Position numbers and translations under genes: made by a program
DNA from: Actinomycetota bacterium
GTDB taxonomy: Bacteria; Actinomycetota; UBA4738
DNA length: 18,519 bases
Assembly: GCA_005888465.1 (NCBI GenBank)
Contig: VAYJ01000055.1
Coordinates: 1-18,519, forward strand
Direction of reading: 5' to 3'
Shown: positions 1-7,413 of the stretch, piece by piece
Layout: each line of letters begins with the position of its first letter
How positions within the stretch are numbered: the first letter of the stretch is position 1
Notes under the pieces: model-generated
Seen by the model: the letters and a program-made list of their open reading frames with translations, nothing else
The model's database searches: none
Told to the model about the DNA's origin: nothing

Positions 1-1910
1 GACCGACACGGGCTCGGTCCCGGGAACGACCGGCGAAGGCGTCCAACCCACCCCAAGCTCGGCGACGAATCGCGACCGGACGGTGAAGCCTGCCTCCTCG
101 CCGGGCGGCTCCGTCGCTGTGAAGAGCGTCCGGCGGCGTGCCCGGGTTCGCACGACGTGGAACAGGCGGCGTTCGTCCTCGAGTCGCGCACGGTTCCGGT
201 CGGCCTGCGTCGCCCGGCTCTCGAGGGCGGCGAGGTCGAACATCGGCTCGTTACGCGCGAGGCTCGGGAAGCTCCCCTCTTGCGCGCCGACGACCACGAC
301 CGTGTCGAACTCGAGACCCGCCGAGCCATGGGCCGTCAGCACTCGCACGGCGCCGAGATGCCGGCCGCGCGGAGGGACGGCGGTGCCGGGACCTTCGTCG
401 CCCGCATCGATGGATCGCAGGAACTCCCCCACCGAGACGCGCTCGCGACGGCACCCGCGAGCGCCAGCACCCCGGCCAGGTCCCTCCTGGCCTCGTCGGA
501 CCCGCTCGAGGCGGCCGCCACCAGGCGCTTCGCGTGCTCCAGGCCGGTCCAGAGCTCCCGGAAGCAGTCGAGCACCGAGCGCTCGGCGAGGGGCTCCGCA
601 CGCTCGAGCGCCTGCGCGAGCGATCGGACCCCGGCCGCCTCCTCGGCGGTGAGTCCGTCGACCCGATCGATGGCGCCCGAAGCCGACGCTCCATCGGCCC
701 GGGCCGCGCGAACGAGCGCCCGGGCAGCCGCAGGGGAGAGCCTCGCGAGCTCCGAGGTGAGGAGCGGCTCCACCAAGGCATCACGCTCTTGGGGCCGCGC
801 GACCCAGCGGAGCGCCAGCATGAACGGGATCGCCGCGGGCTCGGCGAGGAGCGAGACGCCGTCCTCGGGGACCGCTCGCGGCACGCCCGCCTCGTCGAGC
901 GCGCGCAGCAGTCCGCCCACGTGGCTCCCCGTCCGTCGAACGATCACGGCCATCTCGTCCCAGCCGACGCCATCCCGCACGTGGGTGCGCCGAAGCTCCC
1001 GGGCCACGGCCGCAACCTCCTCCGACACGTGCGTCGACACCCAGGCGGCGGCCGAGGCCGGACCGCGATGGTTCGTGAGGAGCTCCACCGACTCCCGCGC
1101 GGGGCTCGGCTCCATCAGTCGGCGAAGGGGGCGATCCGTCTTGCCCTGGAACGCGAAGACGTGCGAGCCGGCGTCCCCGGCGACGACGAGGCTCGTCGAG
1201 CTCACCGATTCGATCAATCGAGCCGATGCCGCCGTCGCGTCCTGGACGTCGTCGACGAGCAGGTGATCCAGCGTGGGCTCCGCAGCCTGCGCGGCCTCCG
1301 CGGCCCGCGCCAGGAGGCCGGCGAAGTCGACGATCCGCTCCGCGGCGAGCCCATCCAGATAGCGGCCGTAGAAGAGCGCGAGCTCGCGCCACGGGTGGAG
1401 CTCCGACGCCTCGGCTCGCTGCAGGAGCTCCTCGGGTGTGAGCATCGCCTCCTGGGCACGCAGGACGAACTGCCGGACCTGGTCGGCGAACCCACGCATG
1501 TCCAGCATCGCGGCGTAGACGGGCCAGTCGGCGCGTCGCTCGGTCGCGAGCATGCGGGCGACGCGGGCGAACTGCTCGGAGGCGGAGAGGACCGTCGGCG
1601 GCTCGTCGTAACGCAGCGCCCGGTAGCGCAGGCTCATCACGTGGAACGCGAGCCCGTGCACGGTGAGCGCTCGGACGACCGGGAGGGACGTGCCGAGCCG
1701 CTGGAGCAGGACGTCCCGAGTTCGCTCCTTCGCCTCGCGCGTGGCGACGACGAGCGCCACCCGCTCGGGATCCGCGCCGCCTTCGATCAGCCGGGCGAAC
1801 TGCTCGCGGAGCACGGCGGTCTTGCCCGTCCCGGGTGCACCGGTGACGAGCAGGACGCCGCGTTCGTGAGCGAGGACCCTGGCCTGCAGGGGGTCGGGCT
1901 GGAAGGTCAT
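1..1910 (-). CDS. UvrD/AdnA-like SF1 DNA helicase, frameshifted and cut by the window edge
   Basis: Superfamily 1A ATP-dependent DNA helicase, probably for recombination or break repair. Walker A is GAPGTGKT at residues 24-31. Motif II reads LVDDVQD at 218-224, with Asp where most UvrD proteins have Glu. Motif III (VAGDAGSHVFAFQG) is at 243-256. The original frame closes at 336, but from about 432 down to 1 another minus frame continues the protein: it encodes motif V-like LTAHGSAGLEFD and motif VI-like EDERRLFHVVRTRAR. One base (or 1 mod 3) is therefore missing near 430-434. The ATG at 1910 is chosen because TAGCAT lies 7 nt upstream; two in-frame starts further up are less likely. The C-terminus lies outside the window, so an AdnA-type nuclease domain cannot be checked. 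The family call is firm; the AdnA subtype is inference. Confidence 0.8.
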
Positions 1911-1917
1911 CGCCCGC

Positions 1918-1923
1918 ATGCTA
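1918..1923 (-). promoter_or_regulatory. -10 box of a leaderless promoter for the helicase
   Basis: TAGCAT on the minus strand ends 7 nt before the ATG at 1910. This puts the expected transcription start at or next to the start codon, and no Shine-Dalgarno sequence is visible. The same spacing recurs at five other genes here. Confidence 0.5.
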
Positions 1924-1945
1924 CGACCCGGCACCGACAGCCCAG

Positions 1946-2302
1946 CTACCCACGCTCCCGTAGGTCGGCCTGTTCGTCGAAGCGCCGGTACAGCCCCGCC
2001 GGATCGAAGCCCATCCGATCACCGGTGGACGGGACGAACCGGACGGAGAGTCCCTCAGCGGGCGCGCGCGCGCGAGCCGCCGCGGCGAACCAGCGCAGGC
2101 TTCCGGGCGCGAGCACGGTCGGGCCCGAGGTCCCCGGGGCGCGCGGCTCATCGTGGGAGACGACCGGCGTGCGACGCAGGATCCGACGGATCCGCTGTTC
2201 GTCTTGCGAACCGGCGTCTTCGATGACGACCTCGGCGCCGCCCCAGGCGGCGCGTCCCACCGGCTGGTCCGGCGCGTCGGCCCGGAAGAACTCCGCAAGC
2301 AC
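1946..2302 (-). CDS. Hypothetical protein (118 aa), coupled to the DehI-like gene
   Basis: I do not recognise a family. The protein is soluble, with no signal peptide or membrane segment. It contains a short conserved-looking stretch (RAPGTSGPTVLAPGSLRWF) and ends in FDEQADLRERG. The GTG at 2302 begins 4 nt after the TAG stop of the upstream DehI-like gene, and the purine run GAGGGG just before that stop can serve as ribosome binding site. This suggests translational coupling and a shared role with the DehI-like protein. The helicase starts about 35 nt downstream with its own apparent -10 box. An overlapping ORF start at 2389 in the same frame is less likely because it would run deep into the preceding gene. 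Confidence 0.55.
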   Translation of the reverse strand: MLAEFFRADAPDQPVGRAAWGGAEVVIEDAGSQDEQRIRRILRRTPVVSHDEPRAPGTSGPTVLAPGSLRWFAAAARARAPAEGLSVRFVPSTGDRMGFDPAGLYRRFDEQADLRERG

Positions 2303-2306
2303 GCCG

Positions 2307-3155
2307 CTACCCCTCGGGCGCGATCTCGGGCGCGCCGAGCGCGACCCACGCGAAGGCCGCCCCCAAGGTCTGCGACGGCATCGCGGCATCGGCGGCGCTC
2401 AGCACGTCGACGAGGGACCGCCGGTCGGCCTCCGAGAAGCCTCGCTCGCGAAGCGCGGTCCACTGCAGCTCGATCGGGTGGGGGAGGCTCGAGATCCCAG
2501 CGAGGACGCGCCGGCGAAGCAGTTTCGCCGCCCCGGTCCAGAGCTCGGTGCGGCGCCCGCGGTCGAGCTCCTCCCCGATCGCCGCGTAGGCAACCGGCCA
2601 ACGGGCGAACGCGCGGACGAGGCCGCCGCCCCCGTCGCCGTCGGTCAGGACCAAGTTCGGCTGTACCGACATCCATCGCTGCCAATCCGGGACCCCTCGA
2701 CGAACGGGCGCCTCCTCGCGGCCCGTGCCGCCCAGCCGCTCGCGACGGGCCGCGCGCAGCAGCGCGTGCACGACGATCTGCGTCTTCGCGGTCGCGAGGT
2801 GGGCGGCTCTGGACACGTCCTCGACCCTGTGAAGCTCCTCCTCGGACAGGTCCGGGCTCAATCGCTTGCGCAGATCGGTCCCGTTCGCGATGGCCCGGGC
2901 GGCGTCGGCGGCATCGGTTCGGATCGCGCGCGCCAGCAGGAGGAACGTCTTGCCCACGTTCGGCCGGATGGCCGACCATGCGGCGGCGAAGAACGCCGGG
3001 TAGGCGGCTGGCGACTCGAATGCCGGGTCGACCCAGGCGGTCCGCAGCGTCTGACGGATGTCCTCGCGGACGGCGCCGATCACGGCGTCGTCGCCATTGG
3101 CCCGGCGCTCGGGCCGATCCGTCTCACCCTCACCGCTGTAGGCGTAGGCACACAC
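2307..3155 (-). CDS. DehI-like protein (2-haloacid dehalogenase DehI fold family)
   Basis: About 282 aa. Residues 31-68 contain EDIRQTLRTAWVDPAF and FFAAAWSAIRPNVG, which resemble the N-terminal repeat of the DehI family (halocarboxylic acid dehalogenases of the all-helical, cofactor-free type). The second half, from roughly residue 145, is a more divergent helical region ending IAPEG. Family members hydrolyse 2-halo acids with inversion of configuration, but many actinobacterial relatives have no tested substrate, so dehalogenase activity here is only a possibility. The start is taken as GTG 3155, with GGAGCCGGAG upstream. The open frame reaches 3425, but that would overlap the divergent regulator. 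A TAGGCT box at 3214-3209 could drive it with a leader of about 45 nt. Confidence 0.55.
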   Translation of the reverse strand: MCAYAYSGEGETDRPERRANGDDAVIGAVREDIRQTLRTAWVDPAFESPAAYPAFFAAAWSAIRPNVGKTFLLLARAIRTDAADAARAIANGTDLRKRLSPDLSEEELHRVEDVSRAAHLATAKTQIVVHALLRAARRERLGGTGREEAPVRRGVPDWQRWMSVQPNLVLTDGDGGGGLVRAFARWPVAYAAIGEELDRGRRTELWTGAAKLLRRRVLAGISSLPHPIELQWTALRERGFSEADRRSLVDVLSAADAAMPSQTLGAAFAWVALGAPEIAPEG

Positions 3156-3208
3156 GGGTGTCGCTCCGGCTCCGGTTACCAGCGTTCGCGATCGCGACGC
3201 AAGACCTG

Positions 3209-3214
3209 AGCCTA
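3209..3214 (-). promoter_or_regulatory. Candidate -10 box for the DehI-like gene
   Basis: TAGGCT on the minus strand in the 129-nt divergent gap, about 53 nt before the GTG at 3155. It is identical to the boxes before nuoD and the ABM gene, but here the transcript would have a leader. No convincing -35 is seen. Confidence 0.3.
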
Positions 3215-3254
3215 GCACCGGAACGGTCCTCGGCCACCTGTCGGCGCAGGCAGC

Positions 3255-3277
3255 TACACTCGGGCGCTCGAGGGAGG
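3255..3277 (+). promoter_or_regulatory. -10 box and Shine-Dalgarno of the Crp/Fnr-type gene
   Basis: TACACT at 3255-3260 is a plausible -10. AGGGAGG at 3271-3277 is a strong Shine-Dalgarno sequence 7 nt before the ATG at 3285. This gene is thus one of the few here with an ordinary leader and ribosome binding site, which fixes its start. Confidence 0.45.
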
Positions 3278-3284
3278 CTGCCGC

Positions 3285-3956
3285 ATGCAGGACGCGCGCC
3301 ACCGCGCCTCTCTCCCCCTCGTCGGACCCCGCGGCTGGGACATCCCCGCCGCGCTCCTCGCGTGCGGGCGCCGCCTCGAGGTTGAACGGGGAACCGTCGT
3401 CACCCGCGAGGGGCGGCCTTCGCACGTGTGGCTCGTCGTCGAAGCCGGCGCCCTCCGCCTCTCGAGCACGAACGGGCGTGGGTGCACCGCCACCTTCGCC
3501 GTGCTCGGCTCCGGCGATCTCCTCGCTCCATCCTCACGGGGAGAGCTCCTCGCGGAGGCCCGTGCGATGATCGACTCGGTCGTGTTCCGCGTCCCGGCGC
3601 CGGACATGGACGGCGCCATCGAGCGCGACCCGGCCATCGGCTCGTGGATCTCACTCGCGCACCATCGACAGGTGGATCTGCTTCGGCGGCGACTTGCGAG
3701 CGCGCTGTCGCTCGGCGTGACAGACCGGCTCCTGGAGGTCCTTCGTAACCTGGCATCGACCCATGGGGCCCACACGCCGGACGGCGTTCGCATCGAGCTC
3801 CCGCTCTCCCAGGAGCTACTCGCCACGATGGTCGGCGCGACGCGCGAGAGCGTGAATCGAGCCGTTCGTGCCCTGGAAGCGCGCGGCGCGATCCGGCGAA
3901 CGAAGCGCGGCTATGTGGTGTTCGACCCGCGCGGACCCGCAAGGGCAAATCGCTGA
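3285..3956 (+). CDS. Crp/Fnr-family transcriptional regulator
   Basis: 223 aa, the usual size of the family. Residues about 25-110 form a cyclic-nucleotide-binding-like beta barrel (RGTVVTREGRPSHVWLVVEAGALRL), followed by a long dimer helix. The winged helix-turn-helix is LSQELLATMVGATRESVNRAVRALEARG at about 174-201, which carries the familiar GATRESVNR recognition-helix pattern. The barrel lacks the usual GEL...R-S/T phosphate-binding cassette of cAMP-binding Crp: the equivalent stretch reads LLAPSSRGELLAEARAM. The ligand is therefore unknown and may not be cAMP. There are no Fnr-type N-terminal cysteines. By position next to the LACTB2-like gene it matches M. tuberculosis Rv3676 (Crp), although it is divergent. 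The last 46 nt overlap the 3' end of the convergent hydrolase. Confidence 0.88.
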   Translation: MQDARHRASLPLVGPRGWDIPAALLACGRRLEVERGTVVTREGRPSHVWLVVEAGALRLSSTNGRGCTATFAVLGSGDLLAPSSRGELLAEARAMIDSVVFRVPAPDMDGAIERDPAIGSWISLAHHRQVDLLRRRLASALSLGVTDRLLEVLRNLASTHGAHTPDGVRIELPLSQELLATMVGATRESVNRAVRALEARGAIRRTKRGYVVFDPRGPARANR

Positions 3957-4702
3957 TGGTCCTCGGTGACGATGCCCTCGTCCTGGAGCTTCTGAAGGTG
4001 GGCGAGGACGGTCCGCGCCGCGGCCGGCAGCAGCTCATCCGGGTACCCCGCATAGATCTCGGAGGCGAGCTCCGCCGGCGACCGGGGCTCCTTCGTCCGG
4101 CCAAGCGCGTCCACGACCTGGCGCTCGCGCATCCGTCGGTGCTCCAGATACTCGGCCAGCCACTCTGGCGCCCGTTCCACGACGGGGCCGTGCCCCGGAT
4201 ACAGGCGCCGCGGCCGCAGTTCACGGAGGGCCTCGAGCGACCGCAGGTAAGCAGCCATGTCCCCCTCCGGTGGATCGACCACGCTCGTGCCCCGCCCGAG
4301 CACCGTGTCGCCGGTGAAGAGCCAGCCCTCGTGTTCGGCGAGGAACGCCAGATGGTCGGGAGCGTGGCCGGGCGTCGCGACGACGTGCAGGCTGACGCCG
4401 CCCGCCTCGATCACGGCTCCGTCGACGACCTCGCGCTCTCCGAGCTCAGGACGGGCCGCCAGCACGGGGGCGCCCGTGTGCGCCGCGAGCCACGCTGCAC
4501 CCGGCGCGTGGTCGAGGTGGTGGTGGGTGAGCAGAATGGCGCCGACGGATCCCGCCGCGTCGATGACGGCCTCGAGGTGCTGCGGCTCGGAGGGACCCGG
4601 GTCGATCACGATCGCCGGGTCGGCACCCACGATCCAGGTGTTCGTGCCCTCGAGGGTGAAGGGTCCCGGGTTCGGCGCCAGGATCCGCAGGACACGCCCC
4701 AC
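3911..4702 (-). CDS. LACTB2-like metallo-beta-lactamase-fold hydrolase with C-terminal winged helix
   Basis: 263 aa. The metal site is complete: THHHLDH at 59-65, the PGHAPDH histidine at 113, the FTGDTV aspartate at 132 and the PGHGP histidine at 171. Residues about 186-253 form the LACTB2-type winged-helix tail (RRMRERQVVDAL ... LQKLQDEGIV). Human LACTB2 is an endoribonuclease; bacterial members are poorly studied, so the substrate is open. The start GTG 4702 gives VGRVLRILAPNPGPFTLEGTN, a typical family N-terminus. It lies only 26 nt from the divergent methyltransferase start. The TAG stop lies inside the end of the convergent regulator gene. It corresponds in order and orientation to Rv3677c of M. 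tuberculosis, from memory. Confidence 0.85.
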   Translation of the reverse strand: MGRVLRILAPNPGPFTLEGTNTWIVGADPAIVIDPGPSEPQHLEAVIDAAGSVGAILLTHHHLDHAPGAAWLAAHTGAPVLAARPELGEREVVDGAVIEAGGVSLHVVATPGHAPDHLAFLAEHEGWLFTGDTVLGRGTSVVDPPEGDMAAYLRSLEALRELRPRRLYPGHGPVVERAPEWLAEYLEHRRMRERQVVDALGRTKEPRSPAELASEIYAGYPDELLPAAARTVLAHLQKLQDEGIVTEDHQRFALAGPRGSNTT

Positions 4703-4708
4703 CGCCGA

Positions 4709-4714
4709 ATGATG
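4709..4714 (-). promoter_or_regulatory. Possible leaderless -10 box of the LACTB2-like gene
   Basis: CATCAT on the minus strand lies 6 nt before GTG 4702. It matches the A2/T6 core of the -10 consensus but not the first T. It is supported mainly by the spacing seen at other genes here. Confidence 0.25.
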
Positions 4715-4715
4715 G

Positions 4716-4721
4716 CAGAGT
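4716..4721 (+). promoter_or_regulatory. Possible leaderless -10 box of the MidA-like gene
   Basis: CAGAGT lies 7 nt before ATG 4729. With the minus-strand box at 4709-4714 it would make a very compact divergent promoter in a 26-nt gap. TATGTT at 4721-4726 is closer to consensus but too near the ATG. Confidence 0.25.
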
Positions 4722-4728
4722 ATGTTCC

Positions 4729-5835
4729 ATGGACGAGCCCGAGTCGCTCGAGCGACGTGTCGTCGAGCGGATCCGACGGGACGGCCCGATGACGTTCGCC
4801 GCCTATATGGACGCCGCCCTCTACGACGAGTCGAGCGGCTACTACGCACGGCTCCCGATCGGCGAGTCGGAGGACTTCGCGACGAGTCCCCACGTGTCAC
4901 CGGTCTTCGGCGAGCTGGTCGCCACCCAGGTCAAGGAGTTCTGGCAGTTCCTCGGCGAGCCGGCATCCTTCGAGATCGTCGAGGCCGGCGCGGGGGACGG
5001 CACGCTCGCCGTGCAGATCCTTGGAGCCATGGAGCCCGCAATGGCCGACATCATCTCCTATACGGCGGTCGATCGAAGCCAGGCGGCGCGAAACGCCCTC
5101 CGCCGCAATGGGATCCGCATCGCCGCCGCCCTCGGAGAGGTCGCGCCGGTCGAGGCCGGATGCGTCGTCGCGAACGAGCTCCTCGACAACGTGCCCGCGC
5201 ATTGGGTGCGCCGCGAGGCGAACGGCCCCCTCCAGGAGCGCTACGTGGACCTGGACACGAGCAGCACGCTCTCCTTCGTCGACCGGGAGCTCTCGATGCC
5301 GCAGCTCGGGCTGCTGGCCGCCTCGCTCCCGCCGGGCGCCGAGTCGCTCGTCCGCCCCGCGGCGCTCGAGGTCATCGAGGAGATCGCTCGCGTGCTCGGG
5401 CGTGGATACGCATGGATCGTCGACTACGGGTTCACCGGTGGAGCGACGGCCGAGCGCCCGTACGGCTATCGCGCCCACCGACTGGAGGAGGACGTCCTGG
5501 CCGCTCCGGGTTCCCGCGACATCACTGCGGGGGTCGACTTCGACGCACTCGCCCGCCACGCTCGGCACCTCGGGCTCGTGGTGTGGGGCCCGGTCACCCA
5601 GCGGCACGCGCTGCGATCGCTCGGATGGGCCACGATCGATCGCGTTCGACGCGAGGCGCAGGCGGCAGCCATCGGCGCGCGGCAAGGGATCACGGCGCTG
5701 CGCGCCTACAGCGACCGGGGACGAGCGGCACAGCTGATCGCGTCCGGGGGGCTCGGCGACTTCCTGGTCCTGGGTCTCGGTGTGAACGTGGATCCGACGC
5801 GCGTCCCGCAATCGATGCGCGGGGATCTCTCCTAG
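4729..5835 (+). CDS. midA: MidA/NDUFAF7-type SAM-dependent protein arginine methyltransferase
   Basis: 368 aa, full length for the Methyltransf_28 (COG1565) family. The N-terminal family signature is present: MTFAAYMDAALYDESSGYY at 21-39 and DFATSPHVSPVFGELVA at 49-65. The SAM-binding loop EAGAGDGTL is at 85-93 and the post-core motif NELLDNVP at 149-156. The mitochondrial homologue NDUFAF7 dimethylates Arg85 of NDUFS2, the NuoD homologue, and is needed for complex I assembly; Dictyostelium MidA is likewise linked to complex I. Here nuoD is the next gene, convergent, and the two TAG stops share the palindrome CTAG at 5832-5835. Methylation of the neighbouring NuoD is therefore a reasonable inference. 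The ATG at 4729 is the first start and leaves almost no leader. Confidence 0.88.
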   Translation: MDEPESLERRVVERIRRDGPMTFAAYMDAALYDESSGYYARLPIGESEDFATSPHVSPVFGELVATQVKEFWQFLGEPASFEIVEAGAGDGTLAVQILGAMEPAMADIISYTAVDRSQAARNALRRNGIRIAAALGEVAPVEAGCVVANELLDNVPAHWVRREANGPLQERYVDLDTSSTLSFVDRELSMPQLGLLAASLPPGAESLVRPAALEVIEEIARVLGRGYAWIVDYGFTGGATAERPYGYRAHRLEEDVLAAPGSRDITAGVDFDALARHARHLGLVVWGPVTQRHALRSLGWATIDRVRREAQAAAIGARQGITALRAYSDRGRAAQLIASGGLGDFLVLGLGVNVDPTRVPQSMRGDLS

Positions 5836-7028
5836 CGGTCGACGTCGCCGACGACGAAGAAGACGCTCCCGAGGATCGCGATGAGGTCGGGGACGAGCGT
5901 CCCCGGCAGGAGCGCCGGGATCATTGCCACGTTCGAGAACGACGCGGTCCGCATCTTCAAGCGATACGGATAGTCACCGTCGTCGCCGACGACGTAGTAG
6001 CCCATCAGTCCGAGCGGGTTCTCGGTCCGAACGTAGATCTCGCCCTCGGGCGGCCTGATCTTCTTGGGAAGCTTCGGCGCGATGTACTGGCCCGGAGGCA
6101 ACCGGTCCATGCACTGCTCCACGATCTTGCAGGACTCCCACATCCGCTGCACGAGCACCCACAGCCGGTCGTAGCAGTCGCCGTTCTGCCCCACGGGCAC
6201 CGCGAACTCGACCTCGCGGTACTTCTCGTACGGCTCGTCCTTGCGCGGGTCCATCGCGACGCCGGACGCCTGCAGCACTGGACCGGAGCAACCGTACGCG
6301 TTCGCGACGTGCGGCGGGAGGATCCCGATGCCCTTCGTGCGCAGGGCGATGATCTCGTTGCCCATCACGAGGCTCTCGAAGTCGTGCAGCTTGCGCCGAA
6401 CCCACACCAGGACGTCCGCCGCCTGCTTGAGGAACCCGCGCGGGAGATCGTCCTTCAGCCCGCCGACCCGCACGTACGAGTGGTGCATGCGCGCGCCAGT
6501 CGCCGTCTCCATCAGGTCCTGGATCATCTCCCGCTCGCGGAACGCGTAGAACATCGGCGTCATCGCGCCGAGCTCCAACGGATAGGAGCCGGTGAACATG
6601 AGATGGTTCAGCAACCGGTTCCACTCCGCCATCATCGTGCGGATCCACTGGGCTCGTTCGGGGACCTCGATGCCCATCATCCGCTCGATCGCGATGACCC
6701 ACCCCAGCTCGTTGTTGAACGCCGAGAGCCAGTCGTGCCGGTTCATCAGCACCAGGACCTGCCGCGGGTCGCGGTATTCCGCGAGCTTCTCCGCCGCCCG
6801 ATGCATGTAGCCGATGACGGGCTCGGCGCGGATGATCTGCTCCCCGTCCAGCTCGAGCACTACGCGCAGCACGCCGTGGGTGGAGGGGTGCTGCGGGCCG
6901 ATGTTGAGGATCATCTCCTCGGTCCGCAGGGGCCCTTCGGTGACGATGTCAATCCCACCGCCGCGGAGCATCCAGGCATCGCTCGCGGCCGTGTAGGCGG
7001 CGCGCTGACGGGTCTCCACGGAGTCCAT
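5832..7028 (-). CDS. nuoD: NADH-quinone oxidoreductase subunit D (NuoD), second-locus (NuoD2) type
   Basis: 398 aa, complete from MDSVETRQRAAY to FFVVGDVDR. NuoD (49-kDa subunit) lines the quinone pocket of respiratory complex I together with NuoB. Family signatures are GPQHPSTHGVLR at 44-55, GAMTPMFYAFRERE, and the C-terminal AILGSVFFVVGDVDR. His51 corresponds to the quinone-pocket histidine. Trp100 in NRHDWLSAF stands where the pocket tyrosine (RxDY) usually is; I recall this HDWLSAF form from the second NuoD of Streptomyces. Arg77 in GYMHRAAEKL aligns with human Arg85, the residue methylated by NDUFAF7. No other nuo gene lies in the window, so it is not in a standard nuo operon here. The ATG at 7028 follows TAGGCT by 7 nt. 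It is convergent with midA. Confidence 0.93.
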   Translation of the reverse strand: MDSVETRQRAAYTAASDAWMLRGGGIDIVTEGPLRTEEMILNIGPQHPSTHGVLRVVLELDGEQIIRAEPVIGYMHRAAEKLAEYRDPRQVLVLMNRHDWLSAFNNELGWVIAIERMMGIEVPERAQWIRTMMAEWNRLLNHLMFTGSYPLELGAMTPMFYAFREREMIQDLMETATGARMHHSYVRVGGLKDDLPRGFLKQAADVLVWVRRKLHDFESLVMGNEIIALRTKGIGILPPHVANAYGCSGPVLQASGVAMDPRKDEPYEKYREVEFAVPVGQNGDCYDRLWVLVQRMWESCKIVEQCMDRLPPGQYIAPKLPKKIRPPEGEIYVRTENPLGLMGYYVVGDDGDYPYRLKMRTASFSNVAMIPALLPGTLVPDLIAILGSVFFVVGDVDR

Positions 7029-7035
7029 CGCTCGA

Positions 7036-7041
7036 AGCCTA
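7036..7041 (-). promoter_or_regulatory. -10 box of a leaderless promoter for nuoD
   Basis: TAGGCT on the minus strand, 7 nt before ATG 7028, with no Shine-Dalgarno sequence. A copy of the same hexamer faces the other way at 7093-7098 for the ABM gene, so the two promoters share a 51-nt spacer. Confidence 0.5.
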
Positions 7042-7092
7042 GCAGAGGCCTCCGGCGCGATCGCCGGGGGGTTCGGCGCGAGGTGCGGCTGC

Positions 7093-7098
7093 TAGGCT
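7093..7098 (+). promoter_or_regulatory. -10 box of a leaderless promoter for the ABM-selA-selB operon
   Basis: TAGGCT lies 9 nt before ATG 7108 and is identical to the divergent nuoD box. No Shine-Dalgarno sequence lies between it and the ATG. Confidence 0.5.
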
Positions 7099-7107
7099 CA
7101 CCAGCCG

Positions 7108-7413
7108 ATGACGATCCTTTCGTACCTGCGGTTCTCGCTCATGCCCGAGAGCGACCTCGCCCAGTTCGAAGAGGATCTGCACGCGATGCTCGAGCTCGCG
7201 CGCGCGCAATCCGGTTACCGGTGGGCCGAGATGGGTCCGACGATGACCGACTCCACGGGGTACATCGTGGTCTCCGAATGGGAGGACATCGAGGACGTGC
7301 GCGCGTGGGAGCACATCGAGGAGCACGAGGGCGTGATGCAGAAGTGGGAGCCGACCTATCGCGAGCCCCTCGTGCATCAGCGGTTCGTTCCGTGGCGGCG
7401 TCCCGACTCGTGA
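7108..7413 (+). CDS. Antibiotic biosynthesis monooxygenase (ABM)-domain protein
   Basis: 101 aa, a single ferredoxin-like dimeric alpha/beta-barrel domain. The pattern begins with MTILSYLRFSLMPESDLAQFEEDLHAM (strand, then helix); TGYIVVSEWEDIEDVRAWE and the following histidine-containing helix HIEEHEGVM are typical of ABM/YgiN-like proteins. These form dimers; some oxidise or degrade small aromatics or haem without cofactors, others have no known activity. The residues visible here do not single out a substrate. Its TGA overlaps the selA GTG by 4 nt (GTGA), so it is almost certainly co-transcribed and translationally coupled with selA and selB. A role linked to selenium metabolism is possible but only suggested by position. 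Confidence 0.7.
   Translation: MTILSYLRFSLMPESDLAQFEEDLHAMLELARAQSGYRWAEMGPTMTDSTGYIVVSEWEDIEDVRAWEHIEEHEGVMQKWEPTYREPLVHQRFVPWRRPDS

Noticed and set aside
138..3209. A 1023-aa plus-strand open frame
   Set aside because: It lies opposite the helicase, the small ORF and the DehI-like gene, is rich in Arg, Gly and Pro, and shows no domain. Long antisense frames are expected at this GC content.
4721..4726. TATGTT as -10 box of midA
   Set aside because: It ends 2 nt before the ATG, so transcription would begin inside the start codon or beyond it.
4722..7409. A 1143-aa plus-strand frame running from midA into selA
   Set aside because: Only its last part (from GTG 7410) is selA; the rest is a shadow of midA, nuoD and the ABM gene.
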